From the NCBI GenBank assembly GCA_965248685.1, contig CBDFKC010000003.1, positions 124,001 to 188,000 on the forward strand: 64,000 nt of DNA, given 5' to 3'. Source of the DNA: VYFG01 sp965248685 (GTDB lineage: Bacteria > Pseudomonadota > Gammaproteobacteria > Arenicellales > Poriferihabitantaceae). Below, one piece after another: positions 17,845 to 26,310 of the stretch (position 1 is the first letter of the stretch; every line of letters starts with the position of its first letter). The notes under the pieces are model-generated. The model worked only from the letters and a program-made list of their open reading frames with translations. It was not told the DNA's origin and searched no databases. The position numbers and the translations under genes are program-made.

Positions 17845-19719
17845 ATGTCTGTTCCTGCCAACCATACTGAAGACTCTTTGCCATTACCGCTGGTGCCCCG
17901 TTCGGCGCGAGTAGATCGCGCTGCGATTGGGTTCGATTCTCGTACGCTCTTACGAATTTCATTCATGGCATTCGATCATCCATGGCGTATGGGGTTTGCC
18001 ATTGTAGCCACTATTCTTGCCGCCATCGCGCAAATCGTTATTCCTCGTTTGATTGGTGATGCTGTAGACAATGCGCAAGGCATCTTGGGCGACCTGTCTT
18101 CATCAGAAACTAACCCAGGCAGGGCATTGGTAATCACTGCTTGGTGGCTATTTGCCGTGTCGTTTTTTCGCGGTGTGGTTACCATGATTCAAAACTATCA
18201 AGGCGAAGCGGTTGGGCATCTGATTGCCCATAAGTTGCGTCTTGAATATTATGCAAAACTCCAGCTGCTCAGTTTTCGTTATCACGATCAGACCCATACT
18301 GGGGAAGTGATGACCCGCGGTATCCTGGACATCGAAGGCGTGCGACTTTGGGTGCATACCGGCATTTTGAGAATGGTTCTTCTTGCTGTTCTGATTTTTG
18401 GTGGCGGAGCCATGCTGGCCTCAATGGATTCGTCACTGGCATTGGTCGCACTGACCTTTGTCCCTCTAGTTGCCGTAGGGGCTAGCCTGGCGCGACTCAA
18501 ATTGCGATCGTTGTGGTATGCGTTGCAAGAGGAGCTTAGTGTGCTGACCCGGGTTATGGAAGAAAACCTCGGTGGCATACGTGTTGTCCGTGCTTTCGCT
18601 GCGGTCGGATTCGAAATGGCACGGTTTGATCACATATCAGCCATTGCCAGGAAAATAACTCAACACCGTATTTGGGTTTTTGTGGCCAGCACCACCGCGA
18701 TGACCTTTGCATTTTTTCTATCCATGGGCATGGTGCTTTGGATCGGTGGGGAACACGTCCTGGAAGGCAAGATAACGGTTGGAGAATTAGCGACGTTTCT
18801 CACTTTCATGACTATTTTGCAACAACCAGTGCGGCAAATCGCCTGGATGGTGAATTCAATTGCGCGGGCTTCAACCTGCGGTTCCAGAATATTTGAAATT
18901 CTTGATCTGGAGTCGGATATCCAGGAACGCAAAGAAGCGGTTGCGATCCCTGCTGATGCAAATGGTACTGTTCGCTTCGAGGGGGTGAGTTTTGGATACT
19001 ATGATCACAACAAAGAAGCACGCACCTTGACAGATATTAGCTTCGAGGTGGCCCCCGGTAAGGTTCTCGGCATCGTCGGGCCTCCCGGTAGCGGTAAATC
19101 CACCATCGCGAACCTGATTCCCCGTTTTTATGATGTTACCGATGGCCGAATAACCATTGCCGGCATTGACGTTCGGGATATCCAGTTACCCGTACTGCGC
19201 AGATACGTCAGTGTTGTTCAGCAAGACGCTTATCTTTTCACCTCTGCTGTCGACACTAATGTCGCTTACGGTGATCCATGGGCGGATCGTAGTGCGATTC
19301 GACAGGCGACTGAAACTGCCCAGCTACATCAGTACATCGATCAGCTACCGGATACATACCGCACCCTGGTAGGTGAAAGAGGGGTTTCATTGTCCGGGGG
19401 TCAACGGCAGCGGCTAGCGATTGCTCGAAGTATCCTGCCAGAGTCGGGTGTGATCGTGTTTGATGACGCGACGGCAGCGGTTGACGCAGGAACTGAACTT
19501 CAGATTCGACAGTCTTTGTTTGAGCATATGCGCTCCCGCGCGACCATTATCGTCGCGCATCGATTGTCTTCTCTAGCGCATGCTGACGAAATACTGTTCT
19601 TGGATAAGGGCCGAATAGTAGAACGTGGCTCCCACGATGAACTCGTGAACCTTGGGGGTCGCTATGCGAATCTGTTAGACCTGCAAACTACGGTTGATCA
19701 AGGAGGCCTGTCGGACTAA
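17845..19719 (+). CDS. ABC exporter subunit A (TMD-NBD half-transporter, degenerate Walker B)
   Basis: 624 residues from ATG 17845: a six-helix exporter membrane domain (about residues 40-330) then a nucleotide-binding domain. Walker A is GPPGSGKST (about residue 412), the signature is the canonical LSGGQRQRLAIAR, and Walker B is VIVFDDATAAVD, where the catalytic Glu is replaced by Asp. That substitution marks the non-hydrolysing site of heterodimeric exporters such as TM287/288. The partner gene overlaps by one base (TAATG at 19717), so the two should be made together. The substrate (drug, lipid or peptide) cannot be predicted. Confidence 0.9.
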   Translation: MSVPANHTEDSLPLPLVPRSARVDRAAIGFDSRTLLRISFMAFDHPWRMGFAIVATILAAIAQIVIPRLIGDAVDNAQGILGDLSSSETNPGRALVITAWWLFAVSFFRGVVTMIQNYQGEAVGHLIAHKLRLEYYAKLQLLSFRYHDQTHTGEVMTRGILDIEGVRLWVHTGILRMVLLAVLIFGGGAMLASMDSSLALVALTFVPLVAVGASLARLKLRSLWYALQEELSVLTRVMEENLGGIRVVRAFAAVGFEMARFDHISAIARKITQHRIWVFVASTTAMTFAFFLSMGMVLWIGGEHVLEGKITVGELATFLTFMTILQQPVRQIAWMVNSIARASTCGSRIFEILDLESDIQERKEAVAIPADANGTVRFEGVSFGYYDHNKEARTLTDISFEVAPGKVLGIVGPPGSGKSTIANLIPRFYDVTDGRITIAGIDVRDIQLPVLRRYVSVVQQDAYLFTSAVDTNVAYGDPWADRSAIRQATETAQLHQYIDQLPDTYRTLVGERGVSLSGGQRQRLAIARSILPESGVIVFDDATAAVDAGTELQIRQSLFEHMRSRATIIVAHRLSSLAHADEILFLDKGRIVERGSHDELVNLGGRYANLLDLQTTVDQGGLSD

Positions 19720-21608
19720 TGGGTAGCGATCCTTCGTCTATCGAAGCGCCCGATTCGTCAGCGACGAAGAATGCGAATCAAACATTGAAAAATGGCGGAA
19801 AGAGAAAGCCGTTGGCGGTGGTTGGATCCCAGGATGGGTTCGAAGAGGAAATGTTTGGCGCAGTTTTTGATGGCGTGATCCTGAGACGATTCTGGACTTT
19901 CGTTAAGCCTTATCAGCGCATACTCTTTGTCGCTATGATTGGTGTGGTTATCTTTACCATTACCCAAATCTCCATTCCCTTGCTTATTCGATTTGCGATT
20001 GACAAATCGCTCATAGGCAATCAAGCAGGGCTGGAGTTGCTGCATATTTTGGTGATTGGATTTATCGCAGTCGTAGTGGTTAATTACTTTGCCAACATGG
20101 CGCAGGAATTCCTGGTCGGGCGTGTCGCCGGACATCTACTGTTCGATTTGCGTCGCGCGATGTACGCCCACCTTCAAGTTGTATCGTTGTCCTTTATGGA
20201 CAAGACGGAGGTGGGACGATTGATGTCTCGCCTGCAAGGTGACGTTAACTCGTTACAGGAATTCCTCGAGACATCCATTTTTGCCCTGGGTGATTTTGTT
20301 TTACTCATTGGTATTTGTTCGGTTCTGTTGTGGCTGGATTTTCGCCTTGGCGTACTCACGCTGACCGTAGTCCCGGCGTTGCTTGTGGTTCGGGTAGTGT
20401 GGTTGCCCTACGCACGACGAGCATTCCTGACCGCCAGAGAAACCAGTTCTGCGGTTAACGGCGCATTGGCGGAAAATGTACACGGAATCCGTGCGATTCA
20501 ATCCATGAACAGGGAACAACTAAACTATCAACTGTTTGGTGATAAAGCAAAAGCAAACCTGGTCGCGCATCTGCGTGCTTCTCAGCTTTCAAATATTATG
20601 GTGCCGATTGTCGACACTCTAACCGGCTTGGCAATGGTCATCGTGGTACTGGTCGGTGGCGACATGGTGCTCGAAGGTAATCTCGAACTGGGGGTAATGG
20701 TCGCGTTCCTGTTCTATATCCAACGCTTCTTCGATCCGATTCGTTCCTTGACCATTCAGTACAGCATTATGCAGCGCGCCATGGCATCGGGGCAGCGTAT
20801 TTTCGAAGTCCTGGATGTCCCGCTGGCGGTACAGGATACTCAAAATGCGATAACCCTGCATGAACACGATGGTTCGGTTGAATTCGACAATGTTTGTTTT
20901 GCCTATGAGCCCGATCGCCCTGTATTAAAAGGAGTCAGCTTCAGGGTAGAAGCCGGTGAAATGGTCGCATTAGTCGGACCCACGGGTTCGGGGAAAACCA
21001 GCGTAACGTCGTTACTACACCGATTCTATGATGTGGATAGCGGATCAATCCGGATTGGTGGGCATGATGTACGCGATATCGCATTGGATTCCATTGGTGC
21101 CGAAGTGGGAATGGTGTTACAGGAACCCTTTTTGTTTTCAGGCACTGTGCTCGATAATATTCGTTATCAAAAGCTGGACGCAAGTCGCGATGAAATAGAG
21201 TCTGCGGCTCGAACTGTCGGTGCCCATGACTTTATCAGTGCATTACCCCAAGGCTATGACACGGAATTGGATCAACGTGGCAGTAACCTTTCTCTTGGCC
21301 AACGACAATTGATTTCGTTTGCCCGTGCATTGGTGGCTGATACACGGATTCTAATACTCGACGAAGCGACCGCAAATATTGACAGCTATACCGAAAGAGA
21401 AATTCAGCAAGCGCTTGCACAATTACTTAAAGGCAGAACGGCAATTGTTATTGCTCACCGACTGGCCACGATACGAGGAGCGGATCGGATATTGGTACTG
21501 AGTGACGGAGAAATTATCGAAAGGGGCGATCATGAATCATTGGTTGCAGAAGATGGACTGTATGCGCGTCTATATAAACTAAACCAAGGTTCGTTTGATG
21601 ATCTGTGA
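19719..21608 (+). CDS. ABC exporter subunit B (TMD-NBD half-transporter, canonical Walker B)
   Basis: 629 residues. An N-terminal polar extension of about 45 residues precedes a six-helix membrane domain. The nucleotide-binding domain has Walker A GPTGSGKTS (about residue 420), Walker B RILILDEATANID with the catalytic Glu, and an altered signature, LSLGQRQL, in place of LSGGQ. Paired with the upstream subunit this gives one complete ATP site (this Walker B with the partner LSGGQ) and one degenerate site (partner Asp with this LSLGQ), the pattern expected of a heterodimer. The start ATG overlaps the upstream stop. Confidence 0.9.
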   Translation: MGSDPSSIEAPDSSATKNANQTLKNGGKRKPLAVVGSQDGFEEEMFGAVFDGVILRRFWTFVKPYQRILFVAMIGVVIFTITQISIPLLIRFAIDKSLIGNQAGLELLHILVIGFIAVVVVNYFANMAQEFLVGRVAGHLLFDLRRAMYAHLQVVSLSFMDKTEVGRLMSRLQGDVNSLQEFLETSIFALGDFVLLIGICSVLLWLDFRLGVLTLTVVPALLVVRVVWLPYARRAFLTARETSSAVNGALAENVHGIRAIQSMNREQLNYQLFGDKAKANLVAHLRASQLSNIMVPIVDTLTGLAMVIVVLVGGDMVLEGNLELGVMVAFLFYIQRFFDPIRSLTIQYSIMQRAMASGQRIFEVLDVPLAVQDTQNAITLHEHDGSVEFDNVCFAYEPDRPVLKGVSFRVEAGEMVALVGPTGSGKTSVTSLLHRFYDVDSGSIRIGGHDVRDIALDSIGAEVGMVLQEPFLFSGTVLDNIRYQKLDASRDEIESAARTVGAHDFISALPQGYDTELDQRGSNLSLGQRQLISFARALVADTRILILDEATANIDSYTEREIQQALAQLLKGRTAIVIAHRLATIRGADRILVLSDGEIIERGDHESLVAEDGLYARLYKLNQGSFDDL

Positions 21609-21634
21609 TTGTCTTACTTTTGGAAGGCTTCGAA

Positions 21635-21787
21635 ATGAATAAAGTAGTAACTGAAATTCGCGATAAATTGGCTGCAGCTAAGTCTTTGACTTTTGAGCAA
21701 GTGAAGGTTAGTGGTCTTATATCAAATATGAGATTTCAGCTACTTACTGTGCAAATACGGACTTGTTCTCCTGTTATGCATAAATAA
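21635..21787 (+). CDS. Short hypothetical ORF after the ABC exporter
   Basis: A 50-residue frame with ATG 21635 preceded at a good distance by GGAAGG. The first 33 residues (VVTEIRDKLAAAKSLTFEQV) look protein-like and helical, and the rest does not, so it may be the 5' fragment of a larger lost gene. I do not recognise it. Confidence 0.25.
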   Translation: MNKVVTEIRDKLAAAKSLTFEQVKVSGLISNMRFQLLTVQIRTCSPVMHK

Positions 21788-21858
21788 TAACTACCCGCCA
21801 AACCAGAAAAAGCCGGACTCTAAGACCCAATAATATCTACTCCGACCCCAAACTTCCA

Positions 21859-21918
21859 TTTATGGGTATCTTTCATTTGGATTGAATTTATGGGTATTTA
21901 TGGGTAAATTTATGGGTA
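21859..21918. repeat. Four copies of TTTATGGGTA at the Fic gene start
   Basis: TTTATGGGTA occurs at 21859, 21887, 21897 and 21909, two copies being directly adjacent. The last copy includes the first base of the likely start codon at 21918. The spacing (28, 10 and 12 bp) suggests a cluster of binding sites rather than one microsatellite. Confidence 0.65.
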
Positions 21919-22574
21919 TGAACTTGAATACCGATTTTCTGGAAATTACCCCTGAAGTGCTCTCTTTGATAGCAGAGCTGGATGAGTTCAAAGGTGCTTG
22001 GAAGGCATTGGGAACACTGGCACCCGATCGGCTTCGTGCATTACGGCGTGTCGCAACAATTGAAAGTGTCGGCTCTTCTACTCGAATTGATGGTGTAAAG
22101 CTCTCAGATAAAGAAGTTGCACAACTGATTTCCAATATTGGGATCAAAAAGTTTGAGACTAGAGATGAACAGGAAGTAGCCGGATATGCAGAAGTTATGG
22201 AAACGGTGTTTGCGCGCTTCGACGCTGTTGGTCTGACAGAAAACCATATCAGTCAACTGCATCGTGATCTTCTCATCCACAGCGATAAGGATGAGCGTCA
22301 TCGTGGTAATTACAAGACCAATACAAACCACGTTGTTGCATTTGATGCAGATGGTAATGAGATTGGCATTGTCTTTGAAACAGCAACGCCATTTGATACG
22401 CCAGGATTGATGTCAGAACTTGCCAAAGATCAAGACAAAGTCACCATCGGTCAGCTTGTAAAACTAACGCAAGCGAATCGAAATACTATTAAGAAGCATC
22501 TGCGATCTCTCGTAACCGCTAATCATTTGATACAAAGCGGCACAGGTAAAGGCACCTGGTATCGCAGGACATAG
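21918..22574 (+). pseudogene. Fic-family protein with the catalytic core deleted
   Basis: About 219 residues from ATG 21918; the frame is open from a TTG at 21882, with further ATGs at 21900 and 21912. The N-terminal part is that of Fic proteins: LRALRRVATIESVGSSTRIDGVKL, the region holding the autoinhibitory helix, then HISQLHRDLLIHSDKDERHRGNYK and VFETATPFDTPGLMSEL. The Fic active-site loop HPFxDGNGR, which should follow, is missing. The sequence jumps in frame to a C-terminal winged-helix domain (TIGQLVKLTQANRNTIKKHL, then GTGKGTWY). Without the loop it cannot AMPylate. It may still bind DNA through the winged helix. Confidence 0.75.
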
Positions 22575-22649
22575 TTTTGAAACAAATCGAATCGATAAAA
22601 AGACTGGTTGACTTAATGGAAAAAAATGGTGCACCGGAAAAGATATTCA

Positions 22650-22880
22650 CTAATCGCTTACATGAGGGTCGTCCTCTTTAGCTAGAGCGTAAGTCCCAGC
22701 GCGCAATTTAAAACTGTCTTCAATTATGGACGCGACAGCTGCTACACACACTAGAAAACCAGATATCGGGACGATAGCAATTGCATATTTTTTGGGCATA
22801 TAGTTTGGCTTGAAAACAAATTGACCATCCTCCCACGCAAAGTGCCACATCTCCCAGTATTTTCCGCCCATCTTGGCAAC
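22650..22880 (-). pseudogene. 3' fragment of a membrane protein, possibly TRAP small permease (DctQ-like), cut by IS21
   Basis: On the reverse strand the frame coming out of the IS21 end reads MGGKYWEMWHFAWEDGQFVF and ends in a hydrophobic helix (YAIAIVPISGFLVCVAAVAS) and a charged tail. This order (aromatic/acidic segment, PKKYAIAIVP, one helix) resembles the last part of TRAP transporter small permeases, but only about 75 residues remain and the assignment is tentative. The 5' part would lie beyond the insertion sequence, where no matching continuation is present. Confidence 0.35.
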
Positions 22881-23046
22881 TGTCATTTTGCACCCTAATG
22901 GAGCCACCGATTTGCAGTGTAATGGGTCCACCCATTTTGCGTTAAATCGGTCTTAAACGGACTGGATTATTCCTCTATTTTTTACCTTTATCAAGCTGAT
23001 CCTGTAGTGGTCTCGGTTGTCGGTAACTTTTGCCATCCAGAATCAA

Positions 23047-23736
23047 TCAATAGGCGCCATGCTTGAGTCGATCCAACGTGGCAGCGCCCATCAACTTGTT
23101 GGGAAAGGCGTCACCCCATTCACCAAAGTCAAGATTGCTAGTGATCACGGTGGGCTTGCGTTCATAACGCTCAGCAATGAGATCATGGAAGTCTTCGTCT
23201 GCCGGTGCACGCAGAGGTTTTAGCCCAAAATCGTCAACAATGAGTAAATCGATCTGGCTCAATAACTTGAACCGCCTGTCGTAGCTATCATTGGCCCGGG
23301 CGGCGTAGAGTGAGCTGAGTAATTGCGCCGCCGTGGTAAACAAGACATCATGGTCCTGCCTCACCGCAGCATGACCGATTGCCTGGGCAATATGACTTTT
23401 GCCGGTACCACACGGCCCAACGATCAGGGTGGCCACCTTCTCGTGGATAAATCGTCCCGTCATCAGATCATGGATCAGCGCCGAATTGATCTTTGGATTG
23501 AAGTCAAAATCGAACTGATCGAGGGTTTTATTGGAACGGAACGCCGCTCTGCGTAACCGGAAGTCAAACTTCTTCTGGTCACGCCGAGCCACTTCATCAC
23601 TCACCAGCAAGGAGAGGAAGTCGGTATACGCCATTTTACCGTCGATGGCTTGTTTGTTTCTGGACTCCAGCGAGTCAAGGATGCCGGACAGACGGAGCTG
23701 TTTGAGCATCGGGGCAAGGTCGGGTTTTGGATTCAT
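23047..23736 (-). CDS. istB: IS21 helper ATPase IstB
   Basis: 229 residues, ATG at 23736. It is a DnaA-like AAA+ ATPase: an N-terminal helical segment (APMLKQLRLSGILDSLESR), Walker A GPCGTGKSH, Walker B LLIVDDFGLKPL, and sensor residues in PTVITSNLDFGEWGDAF. IstB loads on target DNA and activates the IstA transposase. The gene lies 67 bp downstream of istA, as usual. Its length is close to the usual ~250, and all ATPase motifs are intact. Confidence 0.92.
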   Translation of the reverse strand: MNPKPDLAPMLKQLRLSGILDSLESRNKQAIDGKMAYTDFLSLLVSDEVARRDQKKFDFRLRRAAFRSNKTLDQFDFDFNPKINSALIHDLMTGRFIHEKVATLIVGPCGTGKSHIAQAIGHAAVRQDHDVLFTTAAQLLSSLYAARANDSYDRRFKLLSQIDLLIVDDFGLKPLRAPADEDFHDLIAERYERKPTVITSNLDFGEWGDAFPNKLMGAATLDRLKHGAY

Positions 23737-23803
23737 AGGATTGATTACTCCAGGGTTAAAGGTTGTTGTGGGATTAGGGGTAGATTTGGGTTTGGATTAA
23801 GAA

Positions 23804-25348
23804 TTAATGCTTCAGCATCTTTGACAGTTCCCGGCTGTATCGCCCCTGACCGGTATAACAATCGGCCAGGGTATCGAACACCTGTTGGGAACTGGGTTGG
23901 CCATCGAGTCCCTTTTTGAGAATCGACTTGACCGTCGCATAGCGCGGATTATGGAAGTCCATGGCACGCTGGCAGGCGGCATCGAGGCGTTTTGCCCCAT
24001 ACGTCTTCTTCAACGCCAGGATGCCCTGCACGGCCCGGAGGTTATACAGCACACGATCATCGAATAACTGACGCACTAACAGGTGACAAGCCACCCCGAT
24101 CCGTTCAGACTGTTCAAGACACCAGACCGGGCCCTGCATCTTGTAAGCCAACGCATTGGGCGGCAAATGGTCATCCAGAGTGCGGCGGGAGCCCGGGATA
24201 AACAACCGTGCATGGACTGCCACCAAATTATCCTGCTGATAGACCCGAATGGTGTGGGGTGTGGCCTTGAGCCAGAGATTCAGCCCAATCAAACCGAAAG
24301 GGACTGAATACAGGCATTTCTCAAATTGCACATGGGTGTCACGATGCACTTTGACCTTGGCCCATATCGCCAATTCAGGGGGAATGGAAGGCAAGGCTTT
24401 GAACAGGGGTTGCTCGATGGCAAACAGGGTAAGGGGTTTCTCGTGGGTGGTGCCATGGACACGGTTTCCAGCTTCTTCCAATATCCAGTGCTGCAATTGG
24501 CGATTGCCATCATGGCGATCAACAAACTGGCGGAGAGGCATGAAGCCACGCTTTAGGAATTTGATTCCGGATTCTACGCGACCCTTCAATTGTGGTTCAC
24601 GTGGCGGCAGGGCATCAATTTTGAAGCCATAGCCTTCGGCATATTCCGCGTACGCTCGTTGCACCACAGGGTCGTAATAACACGCTTTGGTAATCGCGCA
24701 CTTAGCATTGTCGATAATAATGCGACTGACCACTCCACCAAAGAATTCAAAGGCGTGACGGTGACATTCCAGCCAGGTCGCGATCTTCTGATTCAGCACA
24801 ATCTCCGCATACTGATGCCGCGAGAAGGCCAGGGTCATCAGAAAGAACCAGCTCTTTATCTCTTCTCCAGTGCGGGTATCAACCAGCTTAGGTCCGGTAC
24901 CGAAATCGACCTGGGCGGCTTCCCCTGGGGCAAAGTCAAGTTTGACGGTTGATTTGGGTGCTTCTGTACCGCGTAGACTGCACACGAATCGATAAACGGC
25001 GGCGTACGCGCCGGTAAACTGATGGTTACGTACCAAGGCCTGATAAATGGTGCTGCTCTGAATTCCTTGATCCGCCCAGGCTTTCACCTGATCTCGATAC
25101 GGTTCCACGCTCGACTGACCAAGTGAGGCAGGCGTTGATTGTATCCGCAGCACTTGGCCAAGCACGGTGTTATCGGGTATCGGCGTGTCCGCATCCAGCC
25201 AGCCATTGGCCTGGGCAGTGCGACGAATATCCGCTGCTTTGCGGCGGCCAACGATCCCGGCTCTGGCCAGAACGCGATCTGAATCACCCTGGCGCATCCG
25301 CACCAAGACTTGACGAACTTCAAACATCTCAAACCTTCTGTTGCTCAT
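23804..25348 (-). CDS. istA: IS21 transposase IstA
   Basis: 514 residues, ATG at 25348. An N-terminal DNA-binding region (MFEVRQVLVRMRQGDSDRVL) is followed by the DDE integrase core: first Asp in APGEAAQVDFGTGPKLV, second in FGGVVSRIIIDNAKCAI and Glu in PREPQLKGRVESGIKFLKRG. A C-terminal beta-barrel domain follows (VHRDTHVQFEKCLYSVPFGL). No disruption is visible, so with istB the element may be mobile. Confidence 0.93.
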   Translation of the reverse strand: MSNRRFEMFEVRQVLVRMRQGDSDRVLARAGIVGRRKAADIRRTAQANGWLDADTPIPDNTVLGQVLRIQSTPASLGQSSVEPYRDQVKAWADQGIQSSTIYQALVRNHQFTGAYAAVYRFVCSLRGTEAPKSTVKLDFAPGEAAQVDFGTGPKLVDTRTGEEIKSWFFLMTLAFSRHQYAEIVLNQKIATWLECHRHAFEFFGGVVSRIIIDNAKCAITKACYYDPVVQRAYAEYAEGYGFKIDALPPREPQLKGRVESGIKFLKRGFMPLRQFVDRHDGNRQLQHWILEEAGNRVHGTTHEKPLTLFAIEQPLFKALPSIPPELAIWAKVKVHRDTHVQFEKCLYSVPFGLIGLNLWLKATPHTIRVYQQDNLVAVHARLFIPGSRRTLDDHLPPNALAYKMQGPVWCLEQSERIGVACHLLVRQLFDDRVLYNLRAVQGILALKKTYGAKRLDAACQRAMDFHNPRYATVKSILKKGLDGQPSSQQVFDTLADCYTGQGRYSRELSKMLKH

Positions 25349-25514
25349 GGTAGCCTCGCAAAAAGGCGCGAGGGTACCGGTTATTGAAAGGTTTAAGACC
25401 GAAAAATTACCCTAATACCCTGGCCACCAGGGTGGCTCCATTAGGGTGCAAATTTGGTGGCTCCATTAAGTGCAAACTGAGTGGCTCCATTGCGGTGCAA
25501 ATTGACAACAAGCA

Positions 25515-25862
25515 ATGCAGAATAATTTTAACAAAAGAACACTAATCGGGTGGAAGGTCTATATTGACCGATCGCGAATGTATATCAGGTATGTGCAGTT
25601 CCTACTAATTATATTTGTGTTTATCAAATCGGTTGGTGAAAATAGATTAACAACCTTCATATTCGACAATTCGTTGGTTGAAATTCCTGTGCTTCTTGTT
25701 TTATTTTTGTTTCTATCGTTAGTGGTTGGTTACTTAGATTCAAAACTAGGGTTGCGCGAAGAAGAAATTCGAAACTTTTCTAAATCTAATCCTATTCTAA
25801 TGGACATCCAAGATAAGATCGATAGAATGGAAGCAAGCACTGATAAAGACAGAGAGAAATAG
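25515..25862 (+). CDS. Small hypothetical membrane protein beside IS21
   Basis: 115 residues with two hydrophobic segments (YVQFLLIIFVFIKSV and IPVLLVLFLFLSLVVGYL) and a charged C-terminal helix (EEEIRNFSK...DKIDRMEAST). The ATG lies only 8 bp from the IS21 end, so its native promoter has been displaced and any expression would depend on the element. I do not recognise the family. Confidence 0.5.
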   Translation: MQNNFNKRTLIGWKVYIDRSRMYIRYVQFLLIIFVFIKSVGENRLTTFIFDNSLVEIPVLLVLFLFLSLVVGYLDSKLGLREEEIRNFSKSNPILMDIQDKIDRMEASTDKDREK

Positions 25863-26310
25863 CTAGTCATCGGAGCTGATTCTCAAATCAACTGCATTGC
25901 GTCGGGTTTTTGTTGGCTGAGTTCAATCGTGAGATTGTCCCCTTTGATTGATGCAACTTAACAGTTAGCGGTAGTTTTCGAACCTAAAATAGAATACCCA
26001 AATGACTGAAATGGTAAAATTGAGACGGTCGCCCAACCCTTAGAGTTATCCGTTGAACAAACTTTGCGATGCCCCCTACCACTGATCGGTGGGTAGTTGA
26101 CTGATCATCTGCTTTCCAACTGTGCCACCATCTCGATCAAACCCTTGAGCGATCGACTCAACCGATCCAACCGCCATACGACCAAGCTATCGCCAGCGCG
26201 CGTGTAACCAATTAACCATATCTCTTTTCTCGTGAATTATTCCGAGTTTGACTACTTTTTACCCTATCGCGAATATTCTAGGTAACAACAAAAATTGCCA
26301 ACGATGCAAA
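25863..26310. other. Intergenic region with a resolvase relic
   Basis: About 450 bp without an intact gene. The only recognisable content is the serine-recombinase fragment at 26105-26209 on the reverse strand. Confidence 0.5.
26105..26209 (-). pseudogene. Serine recombinase (resolvase) fragment
   Basis: Reverse-strand frame of about 34 residues including AGDSLVVWRLDRLSRSLKGL and IEMVAQLESR, then a stop. This is the conserved helix-E approach region of Tn3-type resolvases/invertases (G-D-x-L-V-V-x-x-L-D-R-L-x-R). The catalytic Ser segment and the DNA-binding tail are absent, so it is a relic. Confidence 0.65.

Larger units (their letters stand above)
22881..25507 (-). mobile_element. IS21-family insertion sequence, 2.6 kb
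   Basis: The ends are related inverted sequences: the left begins TGTCATTTTGCACCCTAATG and the reverse complement of the right begins TGTCAATTTGCACCGCAATG. Each end carries further copies of a TTTGCACxxTAATGGAGCCAC unit (two on the left, three on the right), the multiple transposase-binding repeats typical of IS21. It encodes istA and istB on the reverse strand, both intact. No convincing target duplication is seen in the flanks (GGCAAC left, ACAAGC right). Confidence 0.9.

Noticed and set aside
17664..17966. 100-residue reverse frame between the ATPase relic and the ABC exporter
   Set aside because: It overlaps the ABC gene's first 120 bases in antisense, and the ATPase homology here lies in a different frame (RYLAPSIQTDLNEK).
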